NCBI RefSeq assembly: GCF_000210095.1
Contig: NC_021039.1
Location: forward strand, 834,104 to 879,660
DNA: 45,557 nt
Source of the DNA: Ruminococcus champanellensis 18P13 = JCM 17042
GTDB lineage: Bacteria; Bacillota; Clostridia; Oscillospirales; Ruminococcaceae
Reading direction: 5' to 3'
Position numbers and translations under genes: made by a program. The stretch's first letter is position 1. Each line of letters begins with the position of its first letter. Shown piece by piece: positions 1 to 7,667 of the stretch. The notes below the pieces were generated by a model. It did no database searches. It saw only the letters and a list, made by a program, of their open reading frames with translations, and was not told the DNA's origin.

Positions 1-38
1 CAGTATAGCATCCGGCGCACCGACTGTCAACGCTTTCC

Positions 39-67
39 TTGACAGATTCGCCGGATGGGGATACAAT
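39..67 (+). promoter_or_regulatory. sigma-A promoter of mnmM
   Basis: TTGACA (39-44) and TACAAT (62-67) are separated by 17 bp, close to the sigma-A consensus. The start codon at 121 lies about 50 nt downstream with a GAGAGG ribosome binding site in between. Confidence 0.8.
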
Positions 68-120
68 AGAGACAACACCGCACAGAGCACGCCTGGAAAA
101 AAAGAGAGGAACGAACTGTA

Positions 121-693
121 ATGGACTTGAAATCCTTCAGCGCACTGGAGTGGGCGCATAAATTTATCCGGGAGCATGTGAAGCCCGGGGATCTGTGTAT
201 TGACGCCACCGCCGGCAGGGGACATGACACCGCCCTGCTGTGCGGCTTGGTGGGGGAGACGGGGCATGTGACCGCCTTTGACATTCAGTCGGACGCCATC
301 GCCAGTACCAATGCCCGGCTGGCGGAGCTGGGGTACACAGACCGTGCCACGGTGATCCAGGGGAGTCATAGCACCATGGGGGAGTATGCCCAGCCCGGAA
401 CCATTTCCTGCATCACCTTTAATTTTGGCTGGCTGCCGGGTGGGGATCACAACATTTTTACCCATGCAGATACCAGCATCGCCGCCATCGGGCAGGGACT
501 GGAGCTGCTGCGGGAGGACGGGATCATGAGCCTTTGCATCTATTACGGCAGGGAGACCGGCTTCGCAGAGCGGGACGCTCTGCTGGCGTATCTGCGCACC
601 ATTGACAGCAAACAGTACACCGTTATGATCTGTGAATTTGCCAACCGGAGCAACTGTCCTCCCATCCCGGTGCTGATCTGGAAGGGAAAATGA
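121..693 (+). CDS. mnmM: tRNA 5-aminomethyl-2-thiouridine methyltransferase (MnmM/YtqB family)
   Basis: A 190-residue class I SAM-dependent methyltransferase of the YtqB family (PF06962, once labelled rRNA methylase). Family members in Bacillus methylate nm5s2U to mnm5s2U at the wobble base of tRNA. The SAM-binding motif I, IDATAGRGHDT, is at about residues 29-39, and the family signature NFGWLPGGDH follows at about residues 101-110. Length is normal for the family. The ATG at 121 has a GAGAGG ribosome binding site and its own near-consensus promoter. No partner gene is adjacent, so it appears monocistronic. The assignment of fold and family is firm; the exact substrate rests on family knowledge. 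Confidence 0.85.
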   Translation: MDLKSFSALEWAHKFIREHVKPGDLCIDATAGRGHDTALLCGLVGETGHVTAFDIQSDAIASTNARLAELGYTDRATVIQGSHSTMGEYAQPGTISCITFNFGWLPGGDHNIFTHADTSIAAIGQGLELLREDGIMSLCIYYGRETGFAERDALLAYLRTIDSKQYTVMICEFANRSNCPPIPVLIWKGK

Positions 694-880
694 GTTTTGA
701 GGCTGCCGTCCAATAACTTCCGTGTAGCATTCTCCGGGTTTTTGCATACACTATCAACAGCGGCGGACCCTTTCAGCAAAAGACAGTGGCGGCTTGTCCG
801 GCAGGCTGCTCTCGGGATGCTGTTTTCGTTGGCTGTCTGCCGGAATGCCGCTTGAGATAGAGGTTACCCGGGGAACCACA

Positions 881-916
881 AAATGCGCACATGATCTTGC
901 TGTCATGTGCGCATTT
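881..916 (-). terminator. Rho-independent terminator of spoIIID
   Basis: A perfect 14-bp inverted repeat (AAATGCGCACATGA at 881-894, complement at 903-916) with an 8-nt loop lies 28 bp past the spoIIID stop. Read on the minus strand the stem ends in TTTTG. The rest of 694-943 shows no gene. Confidence 0.7.
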
Positions 917-943
917 GCTTTGACAGCACTATACAAGCCTGTC

Positions 944-1213
944 TTAATACTTATGTTTTTGCTGTTCCAGCTTTGCATATTTCTCTTTTGTTGCCAATCC
1001 GCCCCGGATGTGTCGTTCCTGTTTGTTAAGCTCCAGTACTTCTTTCACAAGCGGGTAAAGCTGGGGCTGAATTTTCGGAAGACGCTCGCTGACATCTTTA
1101 TGAACAGTTGATTTTGAAATTCCGAATTGCTTTGCAGCGGCCCGCACAGTGGCCTTGTGTTCCAGGATGTACTCGCCCAGGATAATTGCCCGGTCGTTCG
1201 GCTGTCCCTTCAT
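944..1213 (-). CDS. spoIIID: sporulation transcriptional regulator SpoIIID
   Basis: An 89-residue DNA-binding protein matching SpoIIID, the mother-cell regulator that works with sigma-E and prepares the switch to sigma-K. The helix-turn-helix segment TVRAAAKQFGISKSTVHKD (about residues 22-40) and the basic tail with HIRGGLATKEKYAK are characteristic, and length equals the family norm (about 90). The ATG at 1213 is preceded by GGGAGTGAGG. Its presence implies that the organism can form spores. It is transcribed alone, ending at the hairpin at 881-916. I could not identify a convincing sigma-E promoter in the upstream 100 bp. Confidence 0.95.
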   Translation of the reverse strand: MKGQPNDRAIILGEYILEHKATVRAAAKQFGISKSTVHKDVSERLPKIQPQLYPLVKEVLELNKQERHIRGGLATKEKYAKLEQQKHKY

Positions 1214-1314
1214 GACCTCACTCCCATCGTGCTATGGTCTGATGGCTCACGCCCGCTTTGCGTCAGCATCCGTTTGATATATATGCACGGGAAGGGTGCG
1301 GTATTACGGCAGCA

Positions 1315-1343
1315 TTGACGGGTCAGAAAAAGTGTGCTATGAT
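1315..1343 (+). promoter_or_regulatory. sigma-A promoter of the small gene at 1366
   Basis: TTGACG (1315-1320) and TATGAT (1338-1343) with a 17-bp spacer, 22 bp upstream of the start codon at 1366. Confidence 0.7.
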
Positions 1344-1365
1344 GATACCGGAAGGGAGGAGGAGT

Positions 1366-1614
1366 ATGGAACGGAAACGGAATCAGTTTGATTTGCCCGG
1401 GATCTATTATTTCCAGGCAGGCAATACCTATACCGGCAGCAAGGGGAAGCTGCGGTTCCGCATCGATGTGGACGGCCAGATTCACGTTGCCTGCTGGCGC
1501 ACGCCCCTGTGCTTTGAGCTTTCGGAAATGGAGGGCAGGGCGGAATTTCCTCTGACGGAGGAGGGCTACGACGGGCTGATCGCCTGGCTGGATGCAGAAT
1601 ACGCCGCTACATAA
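1366..1614 (+). CDS. small conserved-looking protein of unknown function
   Basis: An 82-residue soluble protein that I do not recognise. The ATG at 1366 is chosen because a strong SD (GGGAGGAGG) ends 4 nt before it and a near-consensus promoter lies just upstream; the longer frame starting at 1258 would begin before that promoter. The sequence has no membrane segment, signal peptide or cysteine cluster. It is rich in beta-prone segments (GIYYFQAGNTY, LRFRIDVDGQIHVACW) followed by an acidic C-terminal helix (EEGYDGLIAWLDAEYA). The gene is monocistronic and shares a bidirectional terminator with the convergent PH-domain gene. Reality of the gene is well supported; function is unknown. Confidence 0.7.
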   Translation: MERKRNQFDLPGIYYFQAGNTYTGSKGKLRFRIDVDGQIHVACWRTPLCFELSEMEGRAEFPLTEEGYDGLIAWLDAEYAAT

Positions 1615-1618
1615 TACG

Positions 1619-1658
1619 AAAAGCACCGCTTCGGATCATGCTTCCGGAGCGGTGTTTT
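1619..1658. terminator. bidirectional terminator between the 1366 gene and the PH-domain operon
   Basis: Stem AAAGCACCGCTTCGGA / TCCGGAGCGGTGTTTT with one wobble pair, flanked by A and T runs, so it can stop transcription in both directions. Its right arm overlaps the last codons of the minus-strand gene. Confidence 0.8.
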
Positions 1659-3174
1659 CTGTTTGTCTGTGTATGCCGCATTCCGGCAGCTCATCCGGCA
1701 GGATCAGTCCTAGCTGGGCATACAGCTGTTCCACATCCTGTATCCGGAATCCCAGCAGGGGATGTCCGTGGGGGATGCTGCCGTAAAAATACAGGTGCAG
1801 GTCGCATTTGCGGTACCAGCGCTGGAAAGGGGATACCCGGATCTGGATCTTGGCAAGGGCGCCCCGGTCTGCCAGCAGGGTGTGGAACCGGAATCCCCGG
1901 CAGTAACGGACGCAGAGCAGATTGCCCTGTACGGTGATGCCGGTGGTGCGCCAGGCTACGGTTTTGACCACCAGCATCCACAGCATGGGGATCTCCAGCA
2001 TGAGCATGCCGAAGGAAATGAAATCCGAAAACTGGGGCAGCAGGTTTTGCAGCAGCCGGGAGACGATGGGAATCACTGCGGCGGCAATGCCCGGGGCGTA
2101 CAGATAGGTCATCATGCCGTTGTTCGGGGCACGAAACTGATTCTTTTTCGGGAACGCCTGGGGGTAAAAGGAGCTGACTGCCTCCTGGATCTTCTGACGA
2201 GGAATCATGGGCACCATGACCGGCAGCTCCCGCCGGGCGTTGCCGTAGCCGGAGCAGTTCAGCTGCACGCTGGTCATCCGGCACACCTTCATAAACAGAT
2301 TCTGCCGCAGATCGATGTAATTGATCCGGTCGCTCTGGATAATATACCGGCGTCGGGTCAGCAGACCGGAGCGGATCCGCAGCTGGTGTTCGTCCTGTTC
2401 ATAGCGAAAGCCGATGTACCGCAGCATATTGACCAGGAACGACAGCAGCCAGGCTGACAGCAGCACAATGGCGGCACCCACCGCAATGGGGGGGATCTTG
2501 CTGGCGATCCGGGAGATCTGTGCCATGTGGGCGGTGATCTCCTCTGCCATTTCTCCTGCCATTTCCGTCAATCGCCGGGTCAGGCTTTCCTGGAGCATGG
2601 TATCCACCATTTTGCCGAATTGAAAGAAGAAGGTGGACAGATACAGCGCCCCGGACAGGCTACTGGAGAAAATAAAGGAGAAAAATACGATGGACAGCCA
2701 GTGGGGGCGATAGATCCGTGTTTTGCTGCTGCGGAGCCGGATGGGAAGCCGCTGCTTGATGCGCCGGTAATCGGAGCGCCGTACCAGAATGGAAATATCC
2801 ATGGTTTTCAGTGCGCCGGCACGGGTGTCCAGCTGCACCCGGACAGCAAACAGCGGCCGCAGCCACCATGGGTGCTCTGCGGTAATTACCGACAGATTGT
2901 CATAGGGGATCACCACCTCCCGGCGGATCAGTATGCCGCTGGAATACACAAAGCAGTTCCGTTCTGCCCGGAATTGGATAAAGTGCCATCGCAGATAGCC
3001 GATGCCCAGGATCACCAGCACCACCAGCAGGTCGAACCAGGCGCCCTGGAGCCAGTGGTAAAAGGCGTACACATCCAGCTGGATGGAGCGGATGCCGCGC
3101 AGCAGGGGGAACACCAGCAGCCAGATATTCTTGCCGGCGTATTTGAGGATATTGATCGGATGCTCCCGGTACAA
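1636..3174 (-). CDS. membrane PH-domain protein, YdbT type
   Basis: About 512 residues with three bacterial PH-like (bPH2, PF03703) modules separated by transmembrane pairs, as in Bacillus YdbT. Hydrophobic segments occur near residues 15-50, 170-200 and 240-265 and again near 365-400. I chose the TTG at 3174 because AAGGGGGTGA, nearly perfectly complementary to the 16S rRNA tail, lies 7 nt before it; an ATG at 3219 in the same frame has only a weak site. The SD lies in the last codons of the upstream YdbS-like gene (4-bp gap after its stop), so translation is probably coupled. In Bacillus the YdbS/YdbT pair is linked to membrane stress and bacteriocin resistance; that role is inference here. 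Confidence 0.8.
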   Translation of the reverse strand: MYREHPINILKYAGKNIWLLVFPLLRGIRSIQLDVYAFYHWLQGAWFDLLVVLVILGIGYLRWHFIQFRAERNCFVYSSGILIRREVVIPYDNLSVITAEHPWWLRPLFAVRVQLDTRAGALKTMDISILVRRSDYRRIKQRLPIRLRSSKTRIYRPHWLSIVFFSFIFSSSLSGALYLSTFFFQFGKMVDTMLQESLTRRLTEMAGEMAEEITAHMAQISRIASKIPPIAVGAAIVLLSAWLLSFLVNMLRYIGFRYEQDEHQLRIRSGLLTRRRYIIQSDRINYIDLRQNLFMKVCRMTSVQLNCSGYGNARRELPVMVPMIPRQKIQEAVSSFYPQAFPKKNQFRAPNNGMMTYLYAPGIAAAVIPIVSRLLQNLLPQFSDFISFGMLMLEIPMLWMLVVKTVAWRTTGITVQGNLLCVRYCRGFRFHTLLADRGALAKIQIRVSPFQRWYRKCDLHLYFYGSIPHGHPLLGFRIQDVEQLYAQLGLILPDELPECGIHRQTENTAPEA

Positions 3175-3178
3175 GCCG

Positions 3179-3631
3179 TCACCCCCTTGGGGGCTGCAAC
3201 GCCGTACGCAGCTGCTCATAATCCCGCTTGCTCAGAAAGAGCAGCAGCATGGAGCCGCCGAATGCGCTCAGCAGAATGAAATTCAGCCCGGTGATCTTGG
3301 AAAAGGGTGTGGAAATGGAGGTGGTATACTGGATCGCACTGCGGCGCAGGGTCTGTGTCCGCACAAAGAAGCAGCCGCTGTGCTTGACCACCTGTTCCGG
3401 GGAAACGTAGTAGCAGGTATGCCGGAAGTACAGGGGCAGGTAGACCATGGCAGCAAACAGTCCGGCTACCGTTACGGTGACGATCACCACCCACAGCACA
3501 ATCGGCAGGGCGGACAGGTAGGGGGCAACCGGAATGAAATAATACGCCAGTGCATCCAGCAGGGCGGTGACCAGCAGCAGCACCAGCCGGATCAGATTGA
3601 TACAGGTTTTGTCCGCAAAGTACCGCCGCAT
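3179..3631 (-). CDS. membrane PH-domain protein, YdbS type
   Basis: A 150-residue protein with two N-terminal transmembrane helices (about residues 12-32 and 40-62) followed by one bPH2 domain (YYVSPEQVVKHSGCFFVRTQ onward). This is the YdbS layout, and it sits directly upstream of a YdbT-like gene, the usual pair. The ATG at 3631 has a strong SD (GGAGGGG, 6 nt upstream); the longer frame to 3703 would begin inside the promoter. First gene of a two-gene minus-strand operon. Confidence 0.8.
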   Translation of the reverse strand: MRRYFADKTCINLIRLVLLLVTALLDALAYYFIPVAPYLSALPIVLWVVIVTVTVAGLFAAMVYLPLYFRHTCYYVSPEQVVKHSGCFFVRTQTLRRSAIQYTTSISTPFSKITGLNFILLSAFGGSMLLLFLSKRDYEQLRTALQPPRG

Positions 3632-3701
3632 GCATACCCCTCCCTTCGTTCTGTTTCCTCTCTGCGCCGCATATGCTTTCTGCGCAGACTTCTCTATTAT
3701 C

Positions 3702-3731
3702 ATTATAGCACATTCTTCTGTCGAAATTCAA
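3702..3731 (-). promoter_or_regulatory. promoter of the YdbS/YdbT-like operon
   Basis: On the minus strand TTGAAT (3731-3726) and TATAAT (3707-3702) with an 18-bp spacer. It lies in the short divergent gap before the symporter gene at 3760. Confidence 0.6.
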
Positions 3732-3759
3732 GAGCCGAGACGCTGCTGTGGAGGGTACT

Positions 3760-5058
3760 ATGCTGGAAACCGTCAATGCATTCATCTGGGGCAATCTGCT
3801 GCTGAGCCTGCTGCTGGGCACCGGGCTGTATTACACAGTCCGTATGCGCGGCTTTCAGCTCCGGGGCATGGGAAGGGTACTGCGCTGTACCTTTTCCGGC
3901 TGCCGGAGCCGGACGGCAGGCAGCGGCAGGATTTCTCAGCTGCAAACCATGTCCGCTGCCCTTGCCGCCACCATGGGTACCGGAAACATTGTGGGAGTGG
4001 CAACGGCGCTCACTCTGGGGGGACCAGGGGCGATTTTCTGGATGTGGATCTCCGCCATTCTGGGCATGCTGCTGGTGTATGCGGAAAATATGCTGGGAGC
4101 ATTGTTCCGGTACCGGTGTGAGGACGGCAGTTGGTGCGGCGGTGCCCTTGCCTATCTGGAGCGGGGCATGCGCAGCCGTCCCCTTGCCCTTGCCTTTGCC
4201 GGATGCTGTGTGCTGGCGTCCCTGGGTATGGGCAATCTGGCACAGGTCAACTCCCTTGCCTGTGCTGCCTGGGATGGGTTCGGAGTGCCGCCGGTGGTAT
4301 GTGGTCTGGTAACTGCCGCTTTGGCGGGGATCATAATTCTGGGTGGCGTTGACCGCATCGGCAAAGCAGCCCAGAGCCTGATCCTGCCCCTGTCCGGGCT
4401 GTATCTGCTTTGTGGCGTGGTCTTTCTGATCCTGCGCCGGGATGCACTGGGGGAGGCCTTCAGCAGCATTTTCCGGGGTGCCTTCGGGCTGACCGCAGTG
4501 GGGAGCGGCATCAGCGGAGCCGCTGTGCGCCGGTGCATCAACATTGGTCTGCGCCGGGGGGTATTTTCCAATGAAGCCGGTTTGGGAAGCGCCTCCCTGC
4601 TGCATGCGGCAGGGGAAGCGGAGGATCCCTGCGTCCAGGGTATGTGCGGCATCTTTGAGGTGTTTGCGGATACCATCCTGTGCTGCACCATGACCGCCCT
4701 GGTGATCCTGTGCAGCGGCGTGACGGATCCGACTCTGGAGGGGGCTGCTCTGGTGATGGCTGCATTTTCCGCCAGGTTCGGCGCATTCGGCAGGATCTTC
4801 ATTACCCTGTCTGTGATGCTGTTTGCCTTTGCCACCCTCATTGGCTGGAGTGTATGCGGGGAATCCGCCGCCCGGTATCTGTCCCCCCGATGGGGCAGCT
4901 GTGTGTACCGGATCTGTTTCCTGTTTGCCTGTATGATCGGGGCGGTGCAGGATCTGACCCTGGTGTGGCAGCTGTCGGATCTGTTCAACGGGCTGATGGC
5001 GTTTCCGAATCTGATCGGACTGATCGGGCTGCGGCGGCATGTGCATCCGCCTGCATAA
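3760..5058 (+). CDS. alanine/glycine:cation symporter (AGCS family)
   Basis: A 432-residue integral membrane protein of the AGCS (AlsT/DagA) family, which imports alanine or glycine with Na+ or H+. The family signature region is present: TMSAALAATMGTGNIVGVAT (about residues 66-85) and GLRRGVFSNEAGLGSA (about residues 264-279). It is slightly shorter than typical members (440-490). The ATG at 3760 follows GGAGGG; a GTG at 3748 in the same frame lacks a site. The gene is divergent from the PH-domain operon. No clear terminator follows, so the next gene may be co-transcribed. Substrate choice is inferred from the family. Confidence 0.88.
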   Translation: MLETVNAFIWGNLLLSLLLGTGLYYTVRMRGFQLRGMGRVLRCTFSGCRSRTAGSGRISQLQTMSAALAATMGTGNIVGVATALTLGGPGAIFWMWISAILGMLLVYAENMLGALFRYRCEDGSWCGGALAYLERGMRSRPLALAFAGCCVLASLGMGNLAQVNSLACAAWDGFGVPPVVCGLVTAALAGIIILGGVDRIGKAAQSLILPLSGLYLLCGVVFLILRRDALGEAFSSIFRGAFGLTAVGSGISGAAVRRCINIGLRRGVFSNEAGLGSASLLHAAGEAEDPCVQGMCGIFEVFADTILCCTMTALVILCSGVTDPTLEGAALVMAAFSARFGAFGRIFITLSVMLFAFATLIGWSVCGESAARYLSPRWGSCVYRICFLFACMIGAVQDLTLVWQLSDLFNGLMAFPNLIGLIGLRRHVHPPA

Positions 5059-5116
5059 GCCCGGGTGGGGTGGTACATACTTTCCTTGACTGACCAATGG
5101 AAAGGGAGTATGGAAC

Positions 5117-7201
5117 ATGAACGCTGTGATTTTTTGTGACGGGGGCTGCGGCTGGCTGGCACCTCTGAGCCGACTGCCCAAGGCATTGCTGCCTCTGTGC
5201 GGCAGACCCCTGCTTGCGTATCTGCTGGATCTGCTGGCGGACAGCGGCTGTGTGGAACAGACCCTTCTTGTGGAGGATGGCAGGGAGCTTTCCTGCCAGT
5301 TCGGGAGCCTGTACCGGGGCATGCCCCTTGCCTATGCCCATGAAGCGCCGGATCATACCGGTACGGATACCCTGGTGATCCCGGAGCCGGTGCTGGCGGA
5401 TTTTGATCTGTGTGCCGCCCTGTCCGTGCATCAGAACCATGGGGGCATGACCGCCCTGTGCATTGCTGTGACCGAGCCGGAGTTGTACCCTATGCTGGAA
5501 AACGGCCAGGCGTTTACCGGCTGCTGCATCCTTTCTGCCGGGATGCCCCTGCGCCAGGATCTGTATGTCCTGGCACGGCAGGAACAGGCACAGCTGTATC
5601 CGGACGCAGGCACATGGCATCGGATCGGCAGCGTCCGGGAATACCTTCGTGCCCAGCGTGCCGTACTCCGCAGCGGACTCAAAACAGCCGGCATCCGGAC
5701 GTCACAGGGCTGCATTACCCCGGACGGACAGCCGGACAACCGGCTGGAGCAGCCCTGCTGCACCGGTGCCGGACTGAAAATCGGAGGGGACAGTCGGATC
5801 CGGAGCTGTATCCTGGGCAGGCAGGTGTCCATTGGCAGCGGCGTGGAGCTGACGGACTGCGTGGTGGGGGACGGTGCATACATCGGGGACAATGTGGTGT
5901 GCCGGGAGGCGTGGATCGGCGCCGGCGCCATGCTGATGCAGGGCAGCTGTATGGAACCCGGCAGTGCATTGGGGGAGAATTCCCGGCTTGGGGAGGCGTC
6001 CGTCCTGCGGCAGGGCGTGCAGGTGTACACCGATAAGCGGGTGCCGCCCCGGACGGATGCGGCAGAGGATGTGCGAAGCAGTCTGCCGGTGCCCCTGGAG
6101 CTGGACAGCGGCTGCCTGTGCGGAGAGCAGACGGCTCTGGGCATGCTGCGGCTGGGGGAGGGACTTGCTGCCTGCGGAGATACGGCTGTGGGCTGTGCAG
6201 AGGATCCGGACAGCCGGGTGCTGCTGCATACCCTGTGTGCGGGGATCGCATTGGCAGGGGGCGGCTGTCTGCGGCTGGAGGATTGTACCCTGCCCCAATT
6301 GCAGGCGGCATCTGTGATGGGCGACTGTGACCTGCTGTTGTATGCGGACGCCGGAGCCAAGGACTGTCTGACTCTTTACGGCAAAGGGGGACTGCCTCTG
6401 ACCCGGCAGCAGGAGCAGCAGATCGGAGGGGCGCTGTCGATGCCATCCGGGTTGGGATTCCGGAAGCACCGCAGCGGTATGATTGCGGAGGGAAGCGGCT
6501 TTGCCGCCCTGTATACCCGGCAGCTGGCTCTGCGGAGCAGATCCGACTGCGGCAGGCGCATTGAGATCAGTGCCGGTGCGCCGGGACTGGGCAGGCTGGC
6601 GGAGACATTGTTCGGAGGCACCGGTGCGCCCCTGGTGTTCCAGCTGTCCGATGGAGGGCGGCGGCTGACAGTGTACGGGGAGGATACCGGCTTTGTGCAT
6701 TATGAGCAGCTGCTCCTGCTGTGCTGCATGCTCCGGGGGCGGAAGGGGGAGGACGCAGCCCTGCCGGATTGGTTCCCGGCGGCAGGGGACAGGCTGATGG
6801 AAACTTACGGCAGGCGGATTCTTCGTTACGGCAGGGAGGAGGATTCCCGGGCACGGGCGTTGGCACTGGCACAGCGGTTTTCCCTGGATGGACTGGAGCT
6901 TGGCATGGAACTGACGGAGCTTCTGGCGGAAACCGGGGAGAGCCTGTCCGCCCTGCTGGCACAGCTGCCGCCCCTGTATACTACCCGGCGGCTGATGGAG
7001 GCAGGGGACAGCGCTCGTCAGCTGCTGCAGCGTGTCTGTGGGGATCCCCGGGGCGGCGTGCTGCAGGAGAACGCCCAGGGGGCAGTCCGGGTGCTGCCGG
7101 AAGGGCGGGAGAGTCTGCTGTTGTATGCGGCATCCTCTGACATGGAAACTGCACAGGAGCTATGCGGACAGGCAGAGGCGTTTCTGAGGGGATACTGCTG
7201 A
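5117..7201 (+). CDS. sugar nucleotidyltransferase fused to a degenerate phosphomannomutase-like domain
   Basis: A 694-residue multidomain protein. Residues 1-190 resemble sugar-phosphate nucleotidyltransferases: GGCGWLAPLSRLPKALLPLC (about 9-28) corresponds to the GGxGxRLxPLTxxxPKPLLPV motif, keeping Lys22 but lacking the usual Arg. Residues about 215-300 are left-handed beta-helix hexapeptide repeats (CVVGDGAYIGDNVV, WIGAGAMLMQGS). The remainder aligns by pattern with phosphomannomutase/phosphoglucomutase modules, but the TASHNP phosphoserine loop is absent. ManC/ManB-type fusions of this layout are known in Gram-positive bacteria. I infer a role in cell-surface polysaccharide precursor supply, possibly regulatory rather than catalytic in the mutase half. 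Start ATG 5117 with GGGAG 9 nt upstream. Confidence 0.65.
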   Translation: MNAVIFCDGGCGWLAPLSRLPKALLPLCGRPLLAYLLDLLADSGCVEQTLLVEDGRELSCQFGSLYRGMPLAYAHEAPDHTGTDTLVIPEPVLADFDLCAALSVHQNHGGMTALCIAVTEPELYPMLENGQAFTGCCILSAGMPLRQDLYVLARQEQAQLYPDAGTWHRIGSVREYLRAQRAVLRSGLKTAGIRTSQGCITPDGQPDNRLEQPCCTGAGLKIGGDSRIRSCILGRQVSIGSGVELTDCVVGDGAYIGDNVVCREAWIGAGAMLMQGSCMEPGSALGENSRLGEASVLRQGVQVYTDKRVPPRTDAAEDVRSSLPVPLELDSGCLCGEQTALGMLRLGEGLAACGDTAVGCAEDPDSRVLLHTLCAGIALAGGGCLRLEDCTLPQLQAASVMGDCDLLLYADAGAKDCLTLYGKGGLPLTRQQEQQIGGALSMPSGLGFRKHRSGMIAEGSGFAALYTRQLALRSRSDCGRRIEISAGAPGLGRLAETLFGGTGAPLVFQLSDGGRRLTVYGEDTGFVHYEQLLLLCCMLRGRKGEDAALPDWFPAAGDRLMETYGRRILRYGREEDSRARALALAQRFSLDGLELGMELTELLAETGESLSALLAQLPPLYTTRRLMEAGDSARQLLQRVCGDPRGGVLQENAQGAVRVLPEGRESLLLYAASSDMETAQELCGQAEAFLRGYC

Positions 7202-7249
7202 ATCTCCCGAAAACCCACAGATCTTTGTGCATTGTCTGAAAAAATGCCC

Positions 7250-7278
7250 TTGACATTTTGTGCGATTTGGCGTATAAT
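7250..7278 (+). promoter_or_regulatory. perfect sigma-A promoter of the RNase J-gdpP-ftsH operon
   Basis: TTGACA (7250-7255) and TATAAT (7273-7278) with the optimal 17-bp spacer, the strongest promoter in this part of the window. An inverted repeat overlaps the -10 box (7270-7298). Confidence 0.9.
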
Positions 7279-7298
7279 TAGCCTGTCTAATTATACGC
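7270..7298. promoter_or_regulatory. candidate operator: inverted repeat over the -10 box
   Basis: GCGTATAATTA (7270-7280) is repeated as its exact complement at 7288-7298 around a 7-bp centre. The expected transcription start (about 7285) falls in the centre, so the two arms cannot both be in the RNA. This favours a DNA-level protein site over an RNA hairpin. The binding protein is unknown. Confidence 0.5.
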
Positions 7299-7667
7299 TT
7301 GGGCAGGATGCCCGGCGATGCATTCTGGAATCAAAGGCGAGAACGCCTATCAAGAACCTGTCTGTTTCTGGCAGGTTCATACATACATACCCGGACAATG
7401 ACGCAGCATTGACTATGCAGCGGCGGGAGGATGTGGAACTCCCGTCGCTTTGATGTTTTGACGATTGCGGCTGATTCAACGAAATCGAAGGAGTAATACA
7501 TGCAGACCGCCCTGCCGGAGCCATGGAGGGCTGCTCTGCCGGACAGCGCCGCCCCGTTTTGTGCGGAGATGTTCCCTTGTACCATCTTTCTGCGTGTTGT
7601 GCCGGGAACAACAGGAAGGCAGTACTGCATAGGAACTGTGCGGTGCAGCCGGAAAGAGAGGTTAAAT
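7299..7667 (+). other. long untranslated leader of the RNase J operon
   Basis: About 380 nt separate the likely transcription start from the GTG at 7668. The leader can form a hairpin GAACCTG/CAGGTTC (around 7354-7378) and a 10-bp stem GCGGCGGGAG/CTCCCGTCGC (7420-7429/7439-7448) followed by a broken T run. At 7487-7502 there is an AAGGAG site and an ATG in frame with RNase J. I recognise no known riboswitch. Confidence 0.45.

Noticed and set aside
694-943. Possible small gene between mnmM and spoIIID
   Set aside because: The open frames here lack SD sites, and the only clear structure is the spoIIID terminator.
3703-5322. 539-codon minus-strand open frame opposite the AGCS symporter
   Set aside because: Low-complexity His/Gln/Pro/Ala composition and overlap with a well-supported transporter gene; no domain and no SD.
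7500-7667. Separate leader peptide gene upstream of RNase J
   Set aside because: The frame has no stop before RNase J, so it cannot be an independent peptide; it was kept only as a possible alternative start.
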